Positions 1 through 11,500 of a stretch of DNA of 64,000 bases are shown piece by piece. The notes beneath the pieces were generated by a model. It made no database searches. It was not told where the DNA came from and saw only the letters and a program-made list of their open reading frames with translations. Positions within the stretch are counted from its first letter, which is position 1; each line of letters opens with the position of its first letter. The position numbers and the translations under genes were made by a program. Where the stretch lies: NCBI GenBank assembly GCA_026545225.1, contig CM048845.1, positions 1,015,001-1,079,000 of the forward strand, written 5' to 3'. The stretch is from Cornus controversa (taxonomy: Eukaryota; Streptophyta; Magnoliopsida; Cornales; Cornaceae).

Positions 1-1102
1 GGGCCCCTTGGCATGAAACCCTCATGTGCGTCTATAGTGGTGGAGCCAACTAATGATGCAGAAATGCTGAAATTTTGTTTTTCACAAATGGCGCCAACTA
101 ATGATGCAAAAAATTTCACAATCCGGTCCGTCGCGCCATCCTGCAAAATAGAGGAGATGTGACTACGCTGGCAGGAGCCGGCCTAATACACTCCAACGGT
201 CAAATAAATACATGATCAAATATGGTACAAAAGGAGATTTATTAAATTGATTTGTGATGTACCTTTCTCGGGAAACGAGTGGTTCTATTTATATATGATT
301 GGTCTTCGTGTTGTATTAGAAAACAAACCACCCCTCCTTAGAATAAGAGAGATGAGTGTTATCCTTATCTTATTTACAACCAAATTTCATGTCGGCTGAA
401 ATTCCGAAGAGCCGAAATTTAGACAAGCTATATTGTTCGTCTTTTGCTATATCCAACTAAAATTGCCCCGTCAGACTTCATCACCAACCATGTCGAAAGC
501 TTATTTAGATTGAAGGAAATGTAATTCAAATGGTTGCTACAACTTTTATCATTTTTTTATTATCATTTTTTTAATGTACGTTTTCTTTCTTTTAAGTTTT
601 GGAAACATTCGAGATATTTTTTGCAACTTCAATTTTTCAGATTGGATTTTTTTTGGTTCTTAGAAAGCAGAGGCATGTGTAATAGTCTAAATAAGTGATT
701 CGTTTTGGTTCATAACTCCCTCCTGCTCTCTATTAATTGCTCTCATGAGAAGGTAATTCAATTGAAGGATAGGATCTGTTAGATGCTTTGCTTTGCTTGA
801 CGGCTCTGATTAAACTTCAAGTTAGATTTTAGGTATTGAAGGTTAAAGAATGGGGTCAAATATATTGCTTCTACATTGTGTAAAAATAATATCTCTGGTC
901 AAATGTGCATGGAGTCTTAACTTTTCCTTTCAATAGCACGCATGAGGGCTACCCTGTCTTGAAAGGCCAATATATTGCTATTGAATCTTTGTATGCCATC
1001 TTAGGCCTAAATTCGCCATAAAGGGTGATTTATTCCATTTGTCAGTTGCAAAGGGAGATCAGCCAAAATCAATTCACTCAAAAGATTATGTTTCCAGCTT
1101 GG
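1..1102. other. Unresolved AT-rich sequence
   Basis: I see no gene here. A 16-bp string, gccaactaatgatgca, occurs twice, at 45-60 and 93-108, which suggests a small local duplication or a degraded repeat element. The rest is AT-rich non-coding sequence with no recognisable protein similarity in any frame. Confidence 0.4.
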
Positions 1103-1534
1103 TAGGACTGCAAATGAACCGAGTCGAGTCCAGCTCGAGCCTGCTCGGGCTCGTTTGTTTGTGAGCTCGCTCGAGCTCGGCTCAAGTTCGTGACAAGCTT
1201 AAAAAATTGAGATCAGGCTCGGACTCGTCATTATTTTGAGAAGCTCGGACTTGACTTGTTTAATAAAAAAATCCGTTCGAACTCGTGTTCAATATCGTTT
1301 TAGCTTGTTCATGAACGTAAATGAGCCTACATAAACCTATGTTCATGAACATATTCACGACAAGCTTTGTTCACTAACATAAACGAGTTTATGTTCATAA
1401 GCCTACACGAGCCAAACCCAACATTGTTTGGGCTCTGCTCGTTTATTAAACGAACCTAGAAACCGAACTCGACTCATTTACTTAACAAACAAACCCGAAC
1501 TGCTCACGCGCAACTTGGTTCATTTGCAACCCTA
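1103..1534. mobile_element. hAT-like miniature element rich in GAGCTCG motifs
   Basis: A 432-bp non-coding element. The left end reads taggactgcaaatgaacc and the right end, reverse complemented, reads tagggttgcaaatgaacc, giving an 18-bp terminal inverted repeat with two mismatches. It is flanked by cagcttgg (1095-1102) and aagcttgg (1535-1542), an 8-bp target duplication with one mismatch. The 8-bp duplication and TA-GG termini are typical of hAT elements. The interior is dominated by gagctcg/cgagctc words and encodes no protein. It lies downstream of the 3' end of the dioxygenase gene. Confidence 0.8.
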
Positions 1535-1542
1535 AAGCTTGG

Positions 1543-2481
1543 TAGAAAAAATCTCACATTTGAGTTTAAAAATATCCAATTAAACTAAAATATTAACAAA
1601 TTAACTGCTTAATTGATTATGTGGATTATTGTATAGATATTATCCATGACAGTTTTAAACTGGCGTTTATTTTTCTCAACTCGAAATGCAATTTTGGACT
1701 CAAACGAATGCAATCACATAATTCGGTATTATTTTACCGAATGCAAGAATAATTCCAAACGATTCAACCAGATTTGTATACTCTCTCCGTAAGTCCACAA
1801 GTCCTTATAAAATTCACAGAAATTGAAAATTCAAAACAGCATTGAATTGAAACACACAGGAAGTTTCAAGATCACTCGAGCTGAAATAACATGTAATTTT
1901 CTCTACACCACCAAGCCACAATTACGAGGATGGGTTTTATCATGCAACACAGAACCGTGCTCAAGGCAAAAAAGTTCATCATCAACTGAATAACTGTGCT
2001 CATTCAAGACGAATATTACAGTAAGAAAAGGAACAAAACAAGGCGAGAAAGTTCTATCACCAACTGAACCGATTGTCTGACGCAAAGTCAGCTACTTCAC
2101 AAACAAACTACTATATTCACTGAAAGGATATCATGTAACTTACAAAAAATTATTATAACACCAAAGGTGGCCAGATGGCCAGTTGATAAAAAGGATCAAC
2201 AGAGCACCTGTTGACATGATTTGAATGTACAGCTACTTTGCAGACCACAAAAACAGACAACACCCTTCATCCTTCATACATTACCAACAAAAAGATGCTT
2301 TGATGTTTAAGGTTGAGAGTTGTGCTATATTACAATTTCAAAAGGCAAATCCAGCAGGTGACAGCTCAAGAAGTAGCTTCTCCTTCCCACTTCAGCAATT
2401 CCTGACAAAGCAAAAACCAAAGGCAAAAGTCTCATGAAATCTTCGAAGATGAGTACTTCTACTTGCTGAATTTTACATGTA
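1543..2481 (-). other. 3' flank and probable 3' UTR of the dioxygenase gene
   Basis: This stretch follows the stop codon of the minus-strand dioxygenase gene. No convincing protein-coding frame is present. The first several hundred bases after the stop (2481 downwards) are likely 3' UTR, but I see no canonical AATAAA on the minus strand that would fix the polyadenylation site. Confidence 0.45.
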
Positions 2482-2599
2482 CTATACCAGTTTGATAGCG
2501 GCAACAGACTGCTGCTGCCTTTCTTTTTTCTCACGTTGACACTCTCCACACCAGCTAGAGAAATCTTTCTGGTACTTTTTTAGCTCTCTAAAGATGGAA
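2482..2599 (-). CDS. Dioxygenase exon 8, C-terminus (residues 337-375)
   Basis: 118 bp from acceptor tctacag to the TAG at 2484-2482. It encodes [20 protein letters not shown] and then a basic, Gln-rich tail (REKKERQQQ...). The SxFRELKKY and CGEC motifs are family hallmarks. The split Ser337 codon is completed by the AG at the end of exon 7. Confidence 0.92.
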
Positions 2600-5500
2600 C
2601 TGTAGAAAGCGGAAGATCATGTTCAACACAATCCTTAAAAATATGTATAAGAAATACTTATGGAAATTCAGCCCATAAAGATGCAAGAGAAGGATAGCAG
2701 TAACATTAAGAACACTATTCAGAAATTCTTGCCATTACCAAGAAGAGTAACCTTGGGAAGCTTCATGACTCCAAATATTTATTGAAAAATTACTTTCTCT
2801 TCATCCAGTTTTGGGCTTACATTATCAACTGGTGGATAAACTTCTATCACGAAGTTTGGAACTGCAGCACAAGAACCAGCTGGCCAGTTCAGATTTCCTG
2901 TGCAGAAATCCCAACTTAGGATTGCACCAAGGATCGGTGCTAAGTCCATATCTCTTTGCAATTAGATGAAATAACAAAAGACTTCCAAAACGAAATTCCA
3001 TGGTGCATGATATTTGCCAATGATATAGTGTTATAAGATACGTCAAAAGAGAACTTAATAATAAAACTAGAAATAAGGAGAAATGCTTTAGAAACGAAGG
3101 AATTGAGAATTAATTTAACTAAAACCGAATATATGGAGTCTAAAATTAACAAAGATTCGGACATTGATAATATAATGATAGAACTTCAAAACCAAAAGGT
3201 TACTCAAAACAACCAATTTTGGTATCTAGGATCAATAATACAAAATGATGGAAAGATAGATAGCGACAACTAGTAGAATAGGTGCGGGTTGGACGAAATG
3301 AAGGCAAGCTAGTAGAATATTATGTCATAAAAGAAAAACACATAAGCTAAAAGAAAAAATTTATAAGACCAATATTAGACCATGTTGTATGGGACGGAGT
3401 GATGGGCCCTAAAAAAGGGACAAGAACAACTTCATGTAGCGAAAATAAGAATGCTAAGGTGGATGATTGGAGTGACTAGAAGAGATAAGTTTTCTAATTA
3501 GAGTGTGTGAGAAAAATTAGGTGTAGCACCCATTGGTGAAAAAATGAGAGTAGATTGAGATGGCTTGGACACATATATCGGAGACCTAGTGATGCGCTGA
3601 TGAAGCAAGGATCACTAGTTGTAATAGAAGGTAAGAGACGGAGAGGGTGACCAAAAATAACATGAGATGAAGTTTTTAGAAATAACTTTAACAAGTTAAA
3701 CTTAGTAGGGAAAATGGCATATAATAGAAAATATTAGAGTGAGAATTCATGTGGCCGACCCCACTTATATGGAATTAAGGCAAGGATGATGATGATGATG
3801 ATGATGATAATGATGAAATCCCAACTTCATAATAAAGTTTTATCCAAACTTTATAATAAAAGAAAGGATAGACTTGCAATAGATATTGAGGCAAAACATT
3901 TAAAGTCATCCATCTAATGATGCTCTTTTGATCGTTTTCATATAAACACAAGATACCAAAAAAAAAAAGGCTAGCTCAAGTATACATTACTAGTTCAGAC
4001 TTACCAAAAGAGATCGATGGTTTCAGGAGTACAAACCACAATTCTCACTCTTCCTTCTTATCTGCCTGCCTATTTACCCCAATTCTCTCTCTCTCTTGTA
4101 TGTATGTAGATCCACAGATAAACATACATAGAAGGAAAAGCTCATACGAGGATGGCATGTCTCCATGTTTAGTTGGACTAGAATGTGCTATTTTCGTAGT
4201 GTTCAAAAGATTGCATGTATGGTAAATTTAGTAATTTAATCATCGAGGGAAAATCCACTCCCTTTCTCTGATTATGGGCGGTATTTGAGCAAAGGCCTCG
4301 GTGTCAATACAGACCTGATTCTCACAATTCTTGGGATTATTAATATATACAAATCACAAGAACTTTTTCAAAATCAATATCATATATAGAAATAAAAATG
4401 CATATGGATCATTTAAACAAAATGAAGTTCTGCTATGCTATAACCCTAAACTTATGTTACATTGACCAGGATACATATATCAGGTAAAGGTTTGTAACAT
4501 CATAACTCCCCTCACTCAAACTATTGAATATAAGGACTCGACACTTAAAATTTATCCAAAAGTTGGGTACAGACTCACCCTGCATAATGCATATTCATCT
4601 ACACTATATTTTATATCATAATTTTTTATAAGTACATTTTTTGTAATATCACATTGTATGATACTGTTACTACTTAAGGTTTAAATAAATGGAAGTTAAT
4701 AGAATGTAGAGGAAAAAATATATTTCCATCTCTCTCTCTCTCTCTCTCAATTCTAACTTTCTTTATTTTCCATCATCACAAGTAGAAAAATGGCATGTCC
4801 GGTTTGATTCTTGTATGAGAAAACATCCATATCGGAACATGTTTCAGCGCAGGTACTTGAGCGGGCAGGGTGGGGGAGGATATTCCATTGCTGTCACAAC
4901 TTTTATCAAAGTCCATGTGGCACTTGTCAAAAAAAAAAAGAGTCCAGATGGCATGTTACACATGCAGTTTTAAAACATTATCATTTGGTCCAACCAATAT
5001 CAAAACACCATAACCCCCACCACAAGAACAGTTGAAGATCTGATTGCAAAATGACAAACCATTCTTGAATTTTATTAAAGAGTCAACAAGGTCAAGTTTT
5101 CTACCTTTTTATTCACCTTCTAAATAAGGTATAACATATTCAGGTCTAAAAATGAGGAGAAGTATATTACAAGGGCTCAGGTAAATCTATTGGGTGCGAG
5201 TAGATATCCAAGCGTCGGACGTGTCAAATTTCCAAACAGAAGGACAGAGGATCACTGCTGAATAGGCATATCATCTAATATTTTTATTTTATATTCTAAT
5301 GTAAAATAATGTTTTTAGTAACATAGTATTCAATATAGGCATTTCACTCATTTTGAGGCAATAATATAATATAATTGAATTATTGGATATGCTATTTAGG
5401 TGCATTATCAACCAGTAGTATCGGACACATGTCCCATATCGATGTCCAAGTATTGTGTGTCCAACACGAATACTTCATCTACTTTTAAAGAGTCCATGTA

Positions 5501-8500
5501 ACATGGTGGTGGTGGTGGTGTGGGTGGGTGTTGTGGCGGGGGGAATGCCATTTTCCCATGGAAGCAGTTAGATTACCTTATACACAAATATATGAACAAG
5601 ACTGAATTATGTTCAAATTAATTCAAATGAAAAATAAGATAACTTTGATCCTCTTAAACTTTTTTTTTTTAAGAACAGTAAAAGGAAAAATATATATTAC
5701 TTGAATCTAGCATTAGTAAATATAAGGTCAGGATTGTCATATATAGGAAGAATTTTAATTTACACAATATGTAATATTAAGGTCATGTTTAAAACAATGA
5801 ACAGTGGGTACAGGCATGCACTACAATATACAAAGAGCATATACCGTACAAACAGCTTTGACAGCACTGTCTTCCCCACTGAAAACTATCACAAGCACAC
5901 CCCACTCTTAATTTAAACGATCAACAATTGAAAGGTATCATCTTTCTTTCTTTCATTTTTTTTTTTTGGGTGAAGATGATGATCGTTTTGATTTTCTAGC
6001 CTTTGGCTTCTGCATAAACATCAATGTGTAAAGAAGCAAAAAAAATTTTACATCAATATTGCATTGTAAAAAGCTCGGGTTGTCAAGTGAAAGAACACAG
6101 GTTCCAGATCTTGATAGAAGTCACGTAGTGCAAATAATACCAAAGGTTAGGTTTGTATTCCATCCGACTATCCTAAACCCTCAATTATTTAATAGAAGAC
6201 TGGATAATGACACTTTTAATTTATATTTCTTTTTACAAAAGAGTACAAATTACACATTCAACTTTCTAGATGACAAATCCCTAATATTCGGTACCCCTCC
6301 CAGCAATACTTTGCACACAGACATTGCATATCCCCTCCACACTGAAAGTGCCCTACATGCATTACGACTAGAGAGTACTGAAAACTTGTTATTCAATGTA
6401 AGTGACACGTTCAATTTTGGAAGTCTTATTTCAGTTGGATGCATCCAAGAGATACCCTACCCTTCTATGTATCTCTACATTGCAAGGTTCGACAGAAAAG
6501 GCAGGAAGATGCTATTGGGAAGCATGATTTGGCCTCCATCCAACTCATTCGGTATCAGTATAAAAGAAACAAGAAGATCTCTGGAGATATATATTAACAC
6601 TAAAGAACAAAAGACTCCAATCAACCACTTCGGTTGAGCCACATTTGCCGAAGTTTATGAAGGTATTAATTGTTTTTAATTCTTCAGAACTTGATAAGGT
6701 CTTCATTTTTTTAGTATTTGCTTCTTCAGTCCTTGATATCCTCCAAAAGGCATGATAAAATTTAACCATAAGTGAGACTAAAGGAGAGAAAGAAGATGAA
6801 GAATCTAGAATACCATTTACCATTATCCTCTAATCAGTAGGCACTTCAATACAAATGCATTAACATATACACCGAGGTAAATATCAGAAACCAACACCAG
6901 AATTTCTGATGTATCATTGACCCATCTTCAGAAAATAGATTCAATTTAAGGCCAAATTACAAATTTCACACACAATTATCATTATATTATTGACATTAAA
7001 AGCAACAGTAAATAGATCTTTCAACAGTATAGGAATTGGAAAAAGTTTCACATAGGAGGAATGTGAAGCTCAGAGGAAGTTAGTAAGTTCTAGCTTCAAA
7101 GAAATTGGAGATGTCAGTAATATTAGTATAACAATTTATATATATATATTCTGGTAGATAAACATAATGTTGTTTTAATAAAATGAAGCTTAAAACAAAA
7201 AGAAAGAGCAAAGCTGAGGAAGAGAGATACCTTCGGCACCATAACAGTAAGTTAATCCTGTGCCCAGAAGTTGTGGCTCTAGCACCATGCCGATGGCGAC
7301 CACGATGAAGAATTGCATTTCCCGGAACATGGGAATAATCCAGTATTTCCTATGAAATGCACCATGATAAACTCCAAATGAGTCGCCACTTATTGTGATA
7401 ATCTGCAGGGGATCATAATATGCTAAAATTCTACAATAAAGTTGAGCTTATGCATCTTGAACTGCACCATAGACAAGTTCCATATATAACTACAATGAGA
7501 ACAAACTATAAATGCATATTTTTAAATAATCAATCTAAAAGTCTAGATGAACAGAAACAACTGAGTTGTAGTGTAATTAAGTTGCAAAGCTATACATAAA
7601 AATTTGGGTAAATTACACTAAACCCCCCACCCCCACCCCAACAAAAAGGACAATGCTTGAGTCCTGCCTGGAAAGGACAAAGCTCGTTCTGCCAGATGAC
7701 ATGATCCAACCAACATCTAACACGTGTCCGAAATTTGAAAATAACTAAACCCGTTTAAAACAGGTTAAAAACTTAAGACCCGTCTGAATTCAAGTTCCCA
7801 TCTTTCTCACTGTGCAGCAAAACTCGTCACACTCCTTTGGCGTTTCTCTCACAGTATGCATTTATGTATATGTGTATGTATATAAACCCTATATAGCTTA
7901 GCCTAACTGTTCAGATGGGAATCACTTGTAATTGAAGGGAATTATGGAATTGATTGTTAGAGTAGGTGTTTTCACGTGGTACTGTAATGTTAACGTGATT
8001 AGTTGCTTTCACATGAAATAATAGGTGAGGATTGAGGACAGTTTATGGCGAAGATAAAAACCTGAACTGGGTATTTAAGTAACTGAATGATTATTCACAG
8101 AGTATTTTGTTGGTTGATTGTGCTAATAGTTGTACTTATGGTGGATTCTCAAAAACCCTCGTCATCAGGCATAACACAAACCTCTCTCTCTCTCCAGAAA
8201 GGAAAAGGAAGAGAACTGAGAAACTACTCCACAATAAATCTCCATAAACAAAACCTAGATCTTTCTGTTTCTGGTACAAACAACCTCCGACCTTGACTCA
8301 GCTCAATCCTTCAAGATGGGGTCGGATGCGAGCAAGAAGGCGGCAGCTGCAGCGAAGAGAGGAGGGAAAGCGGCGGCAGCTGCAGCATCATCGAAGGCGG
8401 ATGCGCAGAATGGAGATGGTGTCAATAATTTGGGAAATGGAGTAGCGGCTATTCAGATGTCGGATCGAACTTGTACTGGTGTACTCTGTTCACACCCTCT

Positions 8501-11500
8501 CTCCAGAGATACAAGGGGGATGGCTTCACCAAGATTGTACGTGGAGGTTCCTTGGCTGCCAAGACTGTTCTCAGGGGGGGAAGGTTGTGGCGTTGCCTGC
8601 GCCGGAGACGAGAGGACCATGCCTCAAAGTGGATGACGCTGGCTTGTGGTAGAGAAGAGAGATGTTACAGGCGTGCCTTATCGGTAAATTCGACAAAGAG
8701 GTTGGGTCGATTGAAAGAATTGCAGAATGGGCAACTAAGGTCTAGAGTGTATCCTGTGGGGTAAGGGTGGCACCGATGCCGGATTCACTGTTATTGTTTC
8801 AGTTGTCATCACATGCCGAGGCTATCAGATTCCTGCTTGAAGGTAGGAGGACATGGGGTGAGGCAACCTTGAGGATTGATGTGTGGTATTTTCTTACTGG
8901 AATATCCTGTGGACTGAGGGTGAGAAAGGAATGCCGGATATTGCTCTTCGGCTTGCCTCTCCATGCATAGTTGTTAAAGGCTCAAGGCGCACTAAGGCGC
9001 TAAGGCTTCCTGGAGCCTGAGGCGCTAGGCGAGGTGTGGGCCTGACTGAAGTGAGGCGCAAGTTGAATTTTTTTTAAAAAAATATAACATTTGTAGTAAG
9101 TGAGTGAAACAATGTAGAACAACTACAATTGAGAGCAAATAAAAAACATATTCATGGCAATTAACAACAAATGACACAGAAAAACAGATTCCGAAGTGAG
9201 TGAAACAGGTTCTACAGGCTGCGCCTTGCGCCTCAAGCATTGAGGCGCGCGCCTCTTTGAAGGCGCCTCGCCTCGGCATACCCTAGGCGCAGAGGTTGCG
9301 CCTCGCGCGCCTTTGACAACTATGGCTCCATGTCTGGTGCGACTCTTTGTTTGTTACTATGGGAGAGGCATGTGGAGGTTTTGTTGGGGTGGAGGCCGAT
9401 GCTACGAGAGATGCCTCGAAGGTTACCATTTCGATCAGGGAGGGTGGCGTGATTCCAGATTTCATATGGATCGAAGATGATCGACTCTATTACAAGGTGG
9501 CTCTAATGGAGGAGAAACAGTCAAAGATGGTGCCAACTATAGTGTCTCTCGCAGGGCGAGACAAACGGGAGCTAATAACAGAGGAATGGTGGAATTTGAG
9601 GGACAAAGAAGCTCGCCAGAACCGATATGGTGTCTCTGATAGGATTGATCGGAGAAAGGAATGACAGAGGGTGGGAACGGTGAGAGGTCAGGGACGAGAG
9701 GACGGTCAAGCGCCTGAAACGCGTGGTTATGAGGGAAAAAGTAGATGGGCACATGGGTCGTCAGTAGACAACGGGCAGATGGAGTGGGCGACAGTTGGAG
9801 GGCAATGTGGCACGAAGGGGTTGGGCCACGCGATTAAGGGCTCACGTGACATTAGAGATTCAAACTTGATTTCAAAACAAGTGGGCCTTCTCTTAATAAT
9901 CGTTTTGGGCCTCTTACAAGCCCAGCAAAGGAAGATGGGTCTTTATTTCATAATGGACTGGACTCAAGGAAGGGCAATTGGGCTCCTTTAGCTAGAAGAA
10001 AAACCACAAGTATTACAAGCCCAACGTGGGGAAAAATTTGCTACAACCGTCTAGGCTCACAAAGTTTGGGCTTGAGCTTAATGAAACTTATTTACATGGA
10101 CCAAAGAACAACCACACAAACCGACCTCCTCGCAGAGCCTCATCTCTCCTTCAGCACATCTCACAGAGTTTCAATGGTTGCAAAACAACAGCTAACGACG
10201 TGGCGGTGCTGGAAAGGAGAAACAAGGATGCTCATGAGTACAGGGTGGTTTGGCGACGGTCGGAGAAGAAGCACAATTACGATAGGAAGGACAGAAACTC
10301 TGAAACTATACAGGACACAGGTGCTCAGTCCAATTGCGCTCGGAATACAGTGGCGATGGAGCTTCAATCCTTCTCTAAAAAATCTCTCAAGGGGAAGATA
10401 TGGCCGAGAAAAAAAAATAGAAATGGGTCATGAAATCGAGATTGGAACAAGGCCTGAAGAATGACACTGGACAGGATAAGCCTGAGCACAGGTGGTCAGC
10501 CCCTGTTGCCCTGTTTCTGCTTTCTCTTCTTCTCCTTCTTCTTCTTCTTTCTCTAAAGGGAGATTGGGAAGGGACCTCACTGACAATTGGGTGATTAACG
10601 GAGGAAGGAATGGAACGGGTGTTGTCCCAGGTCCTGCGGCGAAGCAATTGCTGGCAGCTGAGAAAGTGGGGGGAGAAGTCAGGTTAAGGGATAATGCTTC
10701 ACGGAGACTATCAATCAAGCCAAACAGACTTTATAGAGGGATTATTCTGTGTTGGGAAAGGAATTCAGTTGAGTCTTCAAAAAGAAGCTGTAGCAACTCT
10801 ATTAACTGAAATGAAAATCCACAATAGGGAGGACTTAGGAGAGTTCAGGAATGAATCCAGTTCAACAGATTCAACTGAATCTGAAAATGGAAATGGGAGT
10901 TTCTCTGATTGGGGGATTGGCGGGAATGAGGCTGAGGGAGGTATTCCTGTTGATCCTTTTGTCCTTAACCATGCTACTGTGACCCGAAATGAAGAGGAAG
11001 GGGAAGGATTGGGTCTAACACACCCACTGGCAGCTATGGGACCTAATGAAGAAGGGGGATATGAGGGAAGTCGAACTATAAATGAGGAAGTGGAGAGTTG
11101 GTTGAGAAACAATGTGGAGGAGATGGGCCAAAGTCTGGGGGTGACAAATGCTGGAGAGAATGAGAGGACCATGGGAATTTATGGCGCTATTTAAGGAAAA
11201 TAGAAGTTTGCCGGCAGAAAGAAGAGTACTCCTTGGAAAGGGGAAAGGGAGCTCCGTAATCTTATTTCCTATGTCAACTATGAAGGGAGAAGTGGGTCGG
11301 AGAGGGGTAAGAGCAAAGGGGGGAGAAGGAAGGAGGAGAAAGCCATTATTTGTCTATGATGATGCGCATAGTTTCATAGAATGTCCGGAGGCTTAATGAT
11401 CCGGGCAAGAGGAAGGTGGTGAAGTGGGCTTTACGCAAGTGGGGGGCTCAAGTGGTTTGTCTTCAAGAAACTAAACTGAGCAATGTATCCAAGGAGATGG

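Larger units (their letters stand above)
3828..7230. other. Remainder of dioxygenase intron 7
   Basis: AT-rich intronic sequence with simple repeats: (ct)n near 4086 and 4731, a (ggt)n tract near 5504-5530 and (ta)n near 7138. It includes a possible degraded Mutator-like element (5170-5505) and one unexplained open frame (6059-6637). I recognise no other gene or intact element. Confidence 0.5.

Noticed and set aside
2225..2549. Two open frames overlapping the 3' end of the dioxygenase gene
   Set aside because: Both are shadows of exon 8 or its 3' UTR in other frames, and neither has a recognisable domain.
8511..8764. Continuation of the ABCF1 frame beyond SRD as a longer host protein
   Set aside because: The sequence after 8510 no longer matches ABCF1 and leads into LINE coding sequence; the frame then stops.
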